From: Flavobacteriaceae bacterium UBA7684 | Lineage (GTDB): Bacteria; Bacteroidota; Bacteroidia; Flavobacteriales; Flavobacteriaceae | Direction: 5' to 3' | NCBI GenBank assembly: GCA_002482885.1 | Contig: DLGW01000027.1 | Location: 1-16,997, forward strand | DNA length: 16,997 nt | Part shown: one piece after another, positions 6,248 through 14,581 of the stretch | How positions within the stretch are numbered: position 1 is the first letter of the stretch | Layout: every line of letters starts with the position of its first letter | Program-made: the position numbers and the translations under genes | Notes under the pieces: generated by a model | Seen by the model: only the letters and a program-made list of their open reading frames with translations | The model's database searches: none | What the model was told of the DNA's origin: nothing

Positions 6248-6547
6248 TCAGATAAAAAGATATAATTAAGAGATTACTCTCCCCTGTTCAAGGAAACAAA
6301 TATAATCTTAATAATATATTTACCTACATTTTTATGGTTTCAAAACTATTTTTTTGATGATGTTTTGTTTTATAGACTACAGTTTTGAATTCATTTACGA
6401 CTCTTTCAAAATCAGATTGTATATACTTTCAATTTATCAATTCCGCTTACTTAATTATGTGATATTTGTATATCGAACATTCGCCTGATATACCCTAAAG
6501 GTTTTTTCGCAATATTTGTTAATCAACGTTACGTTAAAACCTTTTTT
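6248..6547. other. divergent intergenic region
   Basis: This 300-nt spacer separates the minus-strand glycosyltransferase from the plus-strand transglutaminase cluster. For the glycosyltransferase, the minus strand carries TATATTTG (6304-6297), a TAnnTTTG -7 match, without a convincing -33. For the cluster I see only weak boxes such as AATATTTG (6511-6518). An inverted repeat, AAAGGTTTT (6497-6505) and AAAACCTTT (6536-6544), ends 3 nt before the ATG and could form a leader hairpin. No gene or RNA is evident. Confidence 0.45.
6297..6304 (-). promoter_or_regulatory. candidate -7 box for the glycosyltransferase
   Basis: TATATTTG on the minus strand fits TAnnTTTG and lies about 65 nt upstream of the ATG at 6232. 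No TTTG or TTG at 19-21 nt supports it. Confidence 0.35.
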
Positions 6548-9500
6548 ATGTCCATTAAAATTGCCCTGTCTCATAAGACTACTTATAAATTTGACCGAAG
6601 TGTAAAATTATATCCCCACATTTTTAGGTTACGACCTGCGGCTCATTCCCGAACCGCTATTGAAGGATATTCTTTTAAAATTTTTCCAGAAAATCATTTC
6701 ATCAATTGGCAACAAGATCCATTTGGAAATTATCAAGCCCGAGTAGTTTTTCCAGAAAATACTACCGAGTTAAGGGTTGATGTAGAAGTAATTGCCAAAC
6801 TACAAGTAATCAATCCGTTTGATTTTTTTATTGAAGAATATGCAGAACATTTTCCATTTACTTACGATCAATCCCTACAAAAAGAATTATATCCATATTT
6901 AGAATCTAATCAAAGAGGTGAAAAACTGAATCAATTTGTAACGCAAACCAAAGTTTTTGCCGACATCAAAACCGTGGATTTTTTGGTGTATCTAAACCAA
7001 GCCGTTTTTAAAATATTATCGTATAACATTCGATTAGAACCTGGGGTACAAAGTTGTGAAGAAACCCTAAGCATTAAAAGTGGTTCGTGCAGAGATTTTG
7101 CTTGGTTATTGGTACATGCTTTACGTCAACACGGCATAGCATCCCGATTTGTATCAGGTTATATTGTGCAATTGACCCCCGATGTAAAATCGTTAGATGG
7201 TCCGTCAGGTCCAGAAAAAGATTTTACCGATTTACACGCATGGGTAGAGGCTTATATCCCCGGAGCAGGTTGGATTGGTTTAGACCCAACTTCAGGCTTG
7301 TTAGCCAGCGAAGGTCACATTCCTTTATGCTGTACCCCTGATTATGAAAGCGCGGCACCTGTTTCAGGAGCTACAGGAATTTGTAAAGTTGAATTTGAAT
7401 TTGACAATACCGTAACCCGCATACACGAAAATCCAAGAGTCACTAAACCCTATACCGACAAACAATGGGAAGACATTATGGAAGTGGGCAATGTAGTAGA
7501 AAAAGATTTAATAGAAGGCGATGTTCGTTTAACCATGGGAGGTGAACCTACTTTTGTTTCTATAGATGATTATGAATCTCCTGAATGGAATTCCACGGCC
7601 GATGGCGCCTTAAAACGCAAATTGGCTTATGATTTATCTTTAAGATTAAAAAACAGATTTGCCCATGGCGGATTGTTACATTTCGGACAAGGAAAATGGT
7701 ATCCTGGGGAATTATTTCCACGTTGGCAATATGCTTTATACTGGAGAAAAGACGGTTTACCCATTTGGAAAAACGACGCCTTAGTAGCCAAAGAAGGTGA
7801 AACAAAATATACCTTTAAAGAAGCGGAAATTTTCATTACAGAGTTAACCAAATATTTAGGCATTGAGCCTAAAAACATTACTCCAACTTATGAAGACCCA
7901 ATATATTGGGCATTGGAAGAAGGAAAATTACCAGCCAATATTGACCCGTTAGCCGTGAATTTAAAAGATTCTGTGCAACGCAGAACCTTAGCGAAATTGT
8001 TGGAAAAAGGATTAAATAATCCCGCAGGTTTTGTAGTGCCTATTACTTATGATTATGGTTATAAAAATTGGGTGAGTTGCGTATGGGAATTCAAACGAAA
8101 TCATTGTTATTTAATTCCTGGGAATTCTCCTATTGGATTAAGGTTACCTTTAGAATCTTTACCTGTAGCCTCCAAAAACAAGAGAGAGCAATATGTAGAA
8201 CGCAGTTTATTTGAAGATTTACCCGCATTAGAATCTTTTGGAGAAAAAGTACAATCTCGATACGGAAAAATTGCTCCTCACTATAAAGCTGAAACCGTTA
8301 AAGTTGAGGAAGAAAAAGATGAAAAATCACCTTTAATTTATGAGGTAGATACTTTTAAAACCGCCTTGTGCGTGGAGGAACGAGAAGGAATTATTTATGT
8401 GTTTTTACCCCCAACGGAGTATTTAGAAAATTATTTGGATTTAGTAGCCTCGGTAGAAGCCACTGCCGAAAAATTACAAATGCCTGTTCGTATTGAAGGC
8501 TACCAACCCAAATCGGATTATCGCATCGAAAAAATGCAAGTAACTCCAGACCCGGGCGTAATCGAAGTAAATGTACATCCTGCCAAATCATGGCAAGAGA
8601 TCGTAGACAATACTACCGCTTTATACGAAGAAGCCTTTTTTGCCCGATTAGGCACCGATAAATTTATGGTAGATGGCAGACATACAGGAACAGGTGGCGG
8701 AAATCACGTGACTTTAGGCGCTTCAAAACCCGAAGACAGCCCATTATTACGTCGCCCCGATTTGTTGCGCAGTTTAATCACTTATTGGCAACACCATCCT
8801 GCTTTAAGTTATTTATTTGCAGGACCATTTATAGGCCCAACCAGTCAAGCCCCAAGAATTGATGAAGGACGTGACGAACGTTTATACGAAATGGAAATTG
8901 CTTTTGAACAAATTCCAGAAGATAAAGAAGTTCCTTTTTGGATGGTGGACAGAATTTTCAGAAACCTATTAACCGACATTACAGGAAACACCCACCGCAC
9001 CGAATTTTGTATTGATAAATTGTATTCGCCTGATTCCTCCACAGGAAGATTAGGTATTTTAGAATTGCGCGCTTTTGACATGCCACCACACAAACACATG
9101 AACTTAGTGCAAACCTTATTGGTGCGCGCTTTAGTGGCTAAATTCTGGAAAAAACCATATCAAAAAAAGCTCATCCGTTGGGGAACTGAATTACACGATA
9201 AATTTTTATTACCTCATTTTGCCTATTTAGACATGATTGATGTAGTGAATGATTTAAAAGATGCTGGTTACAATTTTGACATTTCGTGGTTTGATCCGTT
9301 TTTTGAATTCCGATTTCCACATCACGGCACCATTACGGTAGATAATATTCAATTAGAAATCAGATTAGGCATAGAACCTTGGCATGTGTTGGGCGAAGAA
9401 TTATCTAGCACAGGTACTGCCCGTTTTGTAGATTCATCCTTAGAAAGATTACAAGTAAAAGTATCTGGAATTATTCCTGAACGACATATTTTATTATGTA

Positions 9501-9946
9501 AAGGATGTCGAATTCCACTGCGCAGTACAGGCACTAAAGGCGAATATGTAGCAGGAATTAGATACAAAGCTTGGAATCCACCATCAGCATTACATCCCAA
9601 TATTGGCGTTGACGTTCCGTTGGTTTTTGACATTTTAGATACTTGGAACGATAAAATTATTGGCGGTTGCACCTATTTTGTAGCGCACCCCGGAGGAAGA
9701 AGTTTTGACACTTATCCTGTAAATAGTTACGAAGCAGAATCCAGAAAAATCAGTCGTTTTTGGGATTTCGGACACACACCAGCTACCCATGTAGAGCAAT
9801 CCGCACCTGTAATCAATACGCCAACCGTTTCCAGATTTGTAGCACAAACCAAATCCGATTTAAAACCCGATACGCCTATTGAATTGGTAAATCCAGAATA
9901 TCCGAGCACCTTAGATTTAAGACACTATTGGGTAGCCAAAAAATAA
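6548..9946 (+). CDS. transglutaminase-DUF2126 (putative amidoligase) fusion
   Basis: This 1132-residue protein is a typical full-length fusion. Residues 1 to about 90 are the bacterial transglutaminase N-terminal domain (KTTYKFDRSV, FRLRPAAHSR). Residues about 140-270 are the transglutaminase core with the Cys-His-Asp triad at C181 (GSCRDF), H230 (LHAWVEAY) and D246 (LDPTSG). From about 315 to the end is DUF2126, starting GDVRLTMGGEPTF. This domain is annotated in Pfam as a putative amidoligase, and its conserved His/Glu/Arg-rich segments (GRHTGTGGGNHVTLG, RTEFCIDKL, ELRAFDMPPH) look like a metal-ATP site. No signal peptide is present, so it is cytoplasmic. It is the first gene of a four-gene cluster. 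The substrate is unknown: amide-bond formation or exchange on a peptide or protein is inferred. Confidence 0.9.
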   Translation: MSIKIALSHKTTYKFDRSVKLYPHIFRLRPAAHSRTAIEGYSFKIFPENHFINWQQDPFGNYQARVVFPENTTELRVDVEVIAKLQVINPFDFFIEEYAEHFPFTYDQSLQKELYPYLESNQRGEKLNQFVTQTKVFADIKTVDFLVYLNQAVFKILSYNIRLEPGVQSCEETLSIKSGSCRDFAWLLVHALRQHGIASRFVSGYIVQLTPDVKSLDGPSGPEKDFTDLHAWVEAYIPGAGWIGLDPTSGLLASEGHIPLCCTPDYESAAPVSGATGICKVEFEFDNTVTRIHENPRVTKPYTDKQWEDIMEVGNVVEKDLIEGDVRLTMGGEPTFVSIDDYESPEWNSTADGALKRKLAYDLSLRLKNRFAHGGLLHFGQGKWYPGELFPRWQYALYWRKDGLPIWKNDALVAKEGETKYTFKEAEIFITELTKYLGIEPKNITPTYEDPIYWALEEGKLPANIDPLAVNLKDSVQRRTLAKLLEKGLNNPAGFVVPITYDYGYKNWVSCVWEFKRNHCYLIPGNSPIGLRLPLESLPVASKNKREQYVERSLFEDLPALESFGEKVQSRYGKIAPHYKAETVKVEEEKDEKSPLIYEVDTFKTALCVEEREGIIYVFLPPTEYLENYLDLVASVEATAEKLQMPVRIEGYQPKSDYRIEKMQVTPDPGVIEVNVHPAKSWQEIVDNTTALYEEAFFARLGTDKFMVDGRHTGTGGGNHVTLGASKPEDSPLLRRPDLLRSLITYWQHHPALSYLFAGPFIGPTSQAPRIDEGRDERLYEMEIAFEQIPEDKEVPFWMVDRIFRNLLTDITGNTHRTEFCIDKLYSPDSSTGRLGILELRAFDMPPHKHMNLVQTLLVRALVAKFWKKPYQKKLIRWGTELHDKFLLPHFAYLDMIDVVNDLKDAGYNFDISWFDPFFEFRFPHHGTITVDNIQLEIRLGIEPWHVLGEELSSTGTARFVDSSLERLQVKVSGIIPERHILLCKGCRIPLRSTGTKGEYVAGIRYKAWNPPSALHPNIGVDVPLVFDILDTWNDKIIGGCTYFVAHPGGRSFDTYPVNSYEAESRKISRFWDFGHTPATHVEQSAPVINTPTVSRFVAQTKSDLKPDTPIELVNPEYPSTLDLRHYWVAKK

Positions 9947-9988
9947 AATAAAACAACTATTTTTAGCCCAACAGAACATACTATTAAA

Positions 9989-12562
9989 ATGACGCCACAC
10001 ATAGCCGAAGAACTTTTAAATTCTTACAAAAGCTCTATAAGTTCTTACGATGAAGTAATTGATCATAATGGGCAAGTAAAGCCTTATTGGAAAAATATTT
10101 TTGCCACTTTAGAAGGAATCGGACTGGAAAAAATTGGACTTCGCAATCAAGAGATTATTCATAAACTAAAAGAAAACGGAGTAACCTATAATGTATATAA
10201 TTCTAATGATGCCACACCACGACCGTGGAAATTAGATCCTATTCCGTTTTTAATTCACGAAAACGAATGGAAAACCATTGAAAAAGGATTACAGCAACGG
10301 GCTCATTTGTTAGACTTAATTATTAAGGATATTTATGGCGCTCAGCTCTTGCTTAAAAATGCCATCATTCCTGCCGAATTAGTTTATGATAATTCGGGTT
10401 TTTTACGCTCTTGTTTTGACATCAACCCGAGCGGAAATAGCCGTTTGATGTTGTATGCTGCCGATATTGCTCGTGGACCCGATGGCAACATGTGGTTGTT
10501 AGACAATCGTACCCAATCGCCTTCGGGCTCGGGTTACGCTTTGGAAAATCGTACGGTAATGAGTAAGGTTTTTCCAGAACTCAATAAAAATATTTACAGA
10601 AGCAGACTTTCCCCTTATTTTAGTGAAGTACAACAAACCATTGCCAACTTAAACAACAGTTCGGGCGATGTACCTAACGTAGTAGTTTTAACCCCAGGTT
10701 TAGGAAACGAAACCTACTTTGAACACTCTTATTTATCTTCTCACTTGGGCTACACCCTAGTTCAAGGCAACGACCTTTTGGTCAGAGACGGTTATGTTTG
10801 GTTAAAATCCATTGACCAATTAGAACGGGTAGATGTAATTATTCGCAGAGTAGATGATGAATGGTGTGATCCTTTAGAATTAAAACAACATTCCTTGTTA
10901 GGTATTCCGGGTTTACTACAAGTGATGCGTTTGGGCAATGTTTCGGTTTTAAATGCACCCGGAAGTAGCGTAGTAGAAAACTACGGTTTAATGGCTTTTA
11001 TGCAAAATGCGTGTAAATTCTTTTTAAACGAACCGCTACTGATGAATTCGGTAGCTACTTGGTGGTGCGGACAAAGCAAAGAATTAAATTTTGTATTGGC
11101 TAATTTACCCAAACTCATCATTAAAAAAGCCAACCGTAAACAAGGATTTAGGTCTATATACGGCAGATTATTGTCTGAATCAGAGTTAAAAGAGTTAAAA
11201 GCCACCATTTTAAAAAATCCAAAAGATTTTGTGGCTCAAGAAGAAGTCAGTTTATCCACTACCCCATCATTCATAGACGGAAAATTAGAGCCGCGTTTAG
11301 CAGCCTTACGTGCCTTTTTAGTTTGGGATGGAAAGGAATACAAAACCATGCAAGGCGGACTTACCCGAAGTTCTGCTATTAAAGATAAATTCGAGATTTC
11401 TAATCAATTGGGCGGAATATCCAAAGACACTTGGATTGTACGCGACACCCCAAATGAATATCACGAAAAAGTTGTCCTTAGAAAAAGTCCCACCAGCATT
11501 CATAACAATACCCTAACCAGCCGAAATGCAGAAAATTTATTTTGGGTAGGACGCATGACCGAGCGCACCATGGCGTTAGACAGTTTCTTAAAAATCATCT
11601 TTAATCGATTAAACGAAAACGTAAATTACAAAGGCAGTAAACACCCCGAATATTTAATCAGTTTATTAAAATCTTTAACCCACTTAACCCAAACTTATCC
11701 AGGTTTTGCCGAAGTTGAAGACAACAATGATGAAATTTTTGACAACCCACTGATTGAAATTCAAGATTTAATTGGCGATGTTAAAAAGAATGGCTCGGTA
11801 ACCTATAACATTCAAATTTTATTAAACACCATTAATCAGGTGAGTGAAAAATGGAATCACGATACCCGACGCATTATTAATTTATTAGAAGACAGTTTAG
11901 AATACCTTAAAAGAGCCAACAGCATTACCACCAATAAACTGAGTCATAGTTTAGATAAATTGTACATCCGATTGTTTTCATTTTACGGAAATATTTACGA
12001 AACCCTTCCGAGAGACAATGGTTTTTATTTATTTGAAGCGGGTAAAAATATCGAACGAATTTTATCGTTGATTTCGGTTTTGCGTTCTTCATTCAGTATT
12101 AAAAACACCGAAGATATCGAAGCTGTTTTAATGGAAGCGGTATTAGAAAATCATCATTTATTAGCACAATACCGTTACACGTATAAATCCCATTTAAGTT
12201 TAGTAACCGTTCTGAATTTATTGTTTTTGGAAAAAAACCTTCCGTATACCCTTTCTTATTTATTAGATAGGCTGTCGGAATGCTTATCTAAACTACCCAA
12301 AACTGTAGAACCCAATAGACTAAGCCCAGCTGAAAAAATGGTATTAGAAGCCAGTACGATAATCAAATTAATAGATGCTGAAAGTTTGGTAAAAGCAGAC
12401 GAAGAAACCGCCTACAGAGCCAATTTACACCAAACATTAAATCAGGTAGAAGATTTAATTTCGGCTGTAACTACTAGCCTAACTGGTCAGTATTTTAACC
12501 ATTCTACCGAACATTATTCTATTTTGGATACCCTTGAAAAGTCAGACTCCGATGAAATATAA
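9989..12562 (+). CDS. circularly permuted ATP-grasp / alpha-E protein
   Basis: This 857-residue protein combines two families often encoded separately. The first part (about residues 60-480) is the circularly permuted ATP-grasp domain (DUF404/DUF407, COG2308), with YDNSGFLRSCF, ARGPDGNMWLLDNRTQSPSG, a basic KKANRKQG segment, FVAQEEVSLST and MQGGLTR. The second (about 510-830) is the all-helical alpha-E domain (DUF403, COG2307), opening with SRNAENLFWVGRMTERT. ATP-grasp enzymes activate a carboxylate as acyl phosphate for ligation to an amine. The alpha-E partner has no proven activity. The gene starts 42 nt after the first transglutaminase gene and its stop overlaps the next start. Together with its neighbours it suggests a peptide or protein amide-ligation pathway. 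Confidence 0.9.
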   Translation: MTPHIAEELLNSYKSSISSYDEVIDHNGQVKPYWKNIFATLEGIGLEKIGLRNQEIIHKLKENGVTYNVYNSNDATPRPWKLDPIPFLIHENEWKTIEKGLQQRAHLLDLIIKDIYGAQLLLKNAIIPAELVYDNSGFLRSCFDINPSGNSRLMLYAADIARGPDGNMWLLDNRTQSPSGSGYALENRTVMSKVFPELNKNIYRSRLSPYFSEVQQTIANLNNSSGDVPNVVVLTPGLGNETYFEHSYLSSHLGYTLVQGNDLLVRDGYVWLKSIDQLERVDVIIRRVDDEWCDPLELKQHSLLGIPGLLQVMRLGNVSVLNAPGSSVVENYGLMAFMQNACKFFLNEPLLMNSVATWWCGQSKELNFVLANLPKLIIKKANRKQGFRSIYGRLLSESELKELKATILKNPKDFVAQEEVSLSTTPSFIDGKLEPRLAALRAFLVWDGKEYKTMQGGLTRSSAIKDKFEISNQLGGISKDTWIVRDTPNEYHEKVVLRKSPTSIHNNTLTSRNAENLFWVGRMTERTMALDSFLKIIFNRLNENVNYKGSKHPEYLISLLKSLTHLTQTYPGFAEVEDNNDEIFDNPLIEIQDLIGDVKKNGSVTYNIQILLNTINQVSEKWNHDTRRIINLLEDSLEYLKRANSITTNKLSHSLDKLYIRLFSFYGNIYETLPRDNGFYLFEAGKNIERILSLISVLRSSFSIKNTEDIEAVLMEAVLENHHLLAQYRYTYKSHLSLVTVLNLLFLEKNLPYTLSYLLDRLSECLSKLPKTVEPNRLSPAEKMVLEASTIIKLIDAESLVKADEETAYRANLHQTLNQVEDLISAVTTSLTGQYFNHSTEHYSILDTLEKSDSDEI

Positions 12563-13421
12563 ATTAAAACACCAAACCTTATATACTTATGTAAATTCCG
12601 TACATAATTATCAGGGCGTACTGTGTTTACAACCCTTAAACACCGCTAATCAAGTCTGCAAAAATTTTCAATTAGAAATAGAACCCAAACCTTCTAAAAT
12701 ATATTCTAGAAAAGATTTTTTTGGCAACACCAAACATTATTTTTCTATTCATGAACCTCATAAAATATTAAAAGTAACCGTAAGCAGCGACATTGAAATT
12801 TCACCTAAAACAAATCCGAGCATACATTACGTAACTTGCCAAGAGGCTATTGATTTATTTAAAAACAACAACCAATTAAAAACCGATTTATTGCAATTTC
12901 AATTACCCAGCACTTATGTACAATGGGATGAAGAAATTCAAGAATTTGCGTTCAGTTGTTTAGCGCCCCATGCCCCATTATTTGATGCGGTAAGTCAATT
13001 GAGTAAAAAAATATATACGGAATTTCAATTCAAATCAGGATTTACCAGTGTAAACACCCCTTTAAAAACCGTTTTAAAAGAAAAAAAAGGAGTTTGTCAG
13101 GATTTTTCTCACTTAATGATTGCATGTTTACGAAGTGTAGGATTAGCTGCCCGATACGTGAGCGGATACATTGAAACCATTCCGCCCAAAGGCAAACCCA
13201 AATTGCAAGGAACCGATGCTTCACACGCTTGGATTTCGGTGTATATTCCAGATATGGGTTGGTGTGAATTTGACCCCACCAACAACATGATTCCGCAAGA
13301 AAAACACATCATTACCGCTTATGGAAGAGATTATGCCGATGTTTCCCCCTTAAAAGGAATCATTTTTAGCACCGGAGAACACAAAGTAAAAGTGGAGGTA
13401 GATGTAATTCGTGAGGAGTAA
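12552..13421 (+). CDS. transglutaminase-like protein, second copy
   Basis: This is a 289-residue stand-alone transglutaminase-like protein of the COG1305 type. ATG 12552 (MKYKLKHQTLYTY) is preferred over ATG 12534, because the family begins directly with the first beta-strand of the N-terminal domain. The gene then overlaps the ATP-grasp gene by 11 nt, a sign of translational coupling. The triad is C182 (GVCQDF), H225 (SHAWISVY) and D241 (EFDPTNN). It lacks any DUF2126 part, so the cluster has one fused and one free transglutaminase. No signal peptide is seen. In bacteria such domains act as thiol proteases, amidases or acyl transferases. The sequence does not decide between them. Confidence 0.88.
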   Translation: MKYKLKHQTLYTYVNSVHNYQGVLCLQPLNTANQVCKNFQLEIEPKPSKIYSRKDFFGNTKHYFSIHEPHKILKVTVSSDIEISPKTNPSIHYVTCQEAIDLFKNNNQLKTDLLQFQLPSTYVQWDEEIQEFAFSCLAPHAPLFDAVSQLSKKIYTEFQFKSGFTSVNTPLKTVLKEKKGVCQDFSHLMIACLRSVGLAARYVSGYIETIPPKGKPKLQGTDASHAWISVYIPDMGWCEFDPTNNMIPQEKHIITAYGRDYADVSPLKGIIFSTGEHKVKVEVDVIREE

Positions 13422-13481
13422 ATTTGAAAATTCACTCTGTATGAATATTCCCATAATAAAATCAGTCGTTAGTAAATGAAT

Positions 13482-13572
13482 AATTCATAATTCATAATTC
13501 ATAATTCATAATTCATAATTCATAATTCATAATTCACAATTCACAATTCACAATTCATAATTCATAATTCAT
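13482..13572. repeat. 7-bp tandem repeat, 13 units
   Basis: Thirteen head-to-tail copies of AATTCAT span 91 nt. Units 8-10 read AATTCAC and the other ten are identical. A degenerate fourteenth unit (AATTATC, 13573-13579) merges into the next open reading frame. Seven is not a multiple of three and the unit holds TAA in one phase, so translation cannot pass through it. Near-identity of units points to recent slippage-driven growth. Confidence 0.95.
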
Positions 13573-13573
13573 A

Positions 13574-14440
13574 ATTATCAAAAACAAAGAATTCATCAAT
13601 CAGCAAGAGGCTGATTTACTTTTTAAGGAAATTCTTTCTTTAGAGCTACCCTATGGGTATTTACTGGCGAACTGTCATAATTTATCGCATTTTGTGTATT
13701 TGTTTTTAAATCAAAAAGGCATTTCAAGCGAAAAAATTTGGGCGTTTAGCCCCAGCGTATATGCGCAAAATCAACAAGAATTAATTTCGTTTACCGACAA
13801 AAAAAACATATCTCCAAACGGAAAAATTGATTGGGGATACCATGTAGCTCCCGTCGTTAAAGTTAAAATCAAAAATAAAATCCATCAAATGGTAATTGAC
13901 CCCGCTTTGTTTCCGAACAGAATGGTCAGCTACCGCACCTGGCTTTCAAAAATCAGAACCAAAAAACTGATTTATTTAATCATGGAGGGACCGTGGTATT
14001 TATTCAATTCGGCATTAATTACCCACGCTGAGTTTCATGATATTCAAAACAGTTACGAATTTCCCATTCTACCAAACTACATCTTACCCGATTGGTTTTC
14101 AGATAAATTAATTACAGATTTTTTTAGATATGACGATTTTAGCCAACAAAATCATTGGTTAGAAAAAGGCTTGGCTATTAATGCCACAGCTTTGCATTTT
14201 TATCATGACGAAGTGGAGCCTCTTTTAAAATCAAAATCAGATCTACAAAAACTGAACGATTACAAAAACTTAGTCGGCAACGTATTTAATTTTGAAACCA
14301 TTTTCAGAGACTACGCCTACAACTACGAAATGGACGATAATTTTCAACACCAACACCAATCCATTATTATAAAATATCGAGCGCTTTACGAAGCCGAATT
14401 GGCAAAGTGGCAATTGAGGTTAAGTAATCTTATTTCCTAA
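13574..14440 (+). CDS. protein-glutaminase-like deamidase, start codon uncertain
   Basis: The frame is open from 13568. From the non-standard ATT at 13574 it encodes 288 residues. The first orthodox start, GTG 13694, would remove the presumed catalytic Cys. The core resembles protein-glutaminase, the thiol deamidase of Chryseobacterium that turns protein Gln into Glu. It has C34 (LLANCHNLSHF), H90 (DWGYHVAPVV) and D109 (MVIDPALFP), with spacing close to the known Cys-His-Asp triad (56 and 19 residues here). The remaining part, about 160 residues, is unrecognised. No signal peptide is present, unlike secreted protein-glutaminase. It follows the transglutaminase genes after 152 nt on the same strand. 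Its target may be the product of that cluster. Either the start is unusual or the repeat has destroyed it. Confidence 0.68.
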   Translation: MIKNKEFINQQEADLLFKEILSLELPYGYLLANCHNLSHFVYLFLNQKGISSEKIWAFSPSVYAQNQQELISFTDKKNISPNGKIDWGYHVAPVVKVKIKNKIHQMVIDPALFPNRMVSYRTWLSKIRTKKLIYLIMEGPWYLFNSALITHAEFHDIQNSYEFPILPNYILPDWFSDKLITDFFRYDDFSQQNHWLEKGLAINATALHFYHDEVEPLLKSKSDLQKLNDYKNLVGNVFNFETIFRDYAYNYEMDDNFQHQHQSIIIKYRALYEAELAKWQLRLSNLIS

Positions 14441-14479
14441 AACCCTGCATTACCGATTGAGGCATTGTTGGAGCTCCTT

Positions 14480-14522
14480 TAAAACACAAAAAACCTGCTT
14501 TGTTGCAGGTTTTTGTGTTTTA
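14480..14522. terminator. strong bidirectional terminator
   Basis: Left arm 14480-14498 (TAAAACACAAAA...CCTGC) pairs with right arm 14505-14522 (GCAGGTTTTTGTGTTTTA), with one bulged A and a 6-nt loop. A-rich and T-rich flanks serve both strands. It lies between the convergent deamidase-like gene and the universal stress gene, which ends at 14582. Confidence 0.8.
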
Positions 14523-14581
14523 AAGAGCGACTGCCGAAAACGGGGCGGGGCGCTTTTTCAGCGAACCGAAATGCCCTAAAA

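Noticed and set aside
7560..9909. Minus-strand open frames inside the transglutaminase-DUF2126 gene
   Set aside because: They are antisense shadows of a well-conserved coding frame and have low-complexity or unlikely compositions without promoters.
13482..13572. CRISPR-like array
   Set aside because: The units are 7 bp with no spacers and there are no cas genes. It is a simple tandem repeat.
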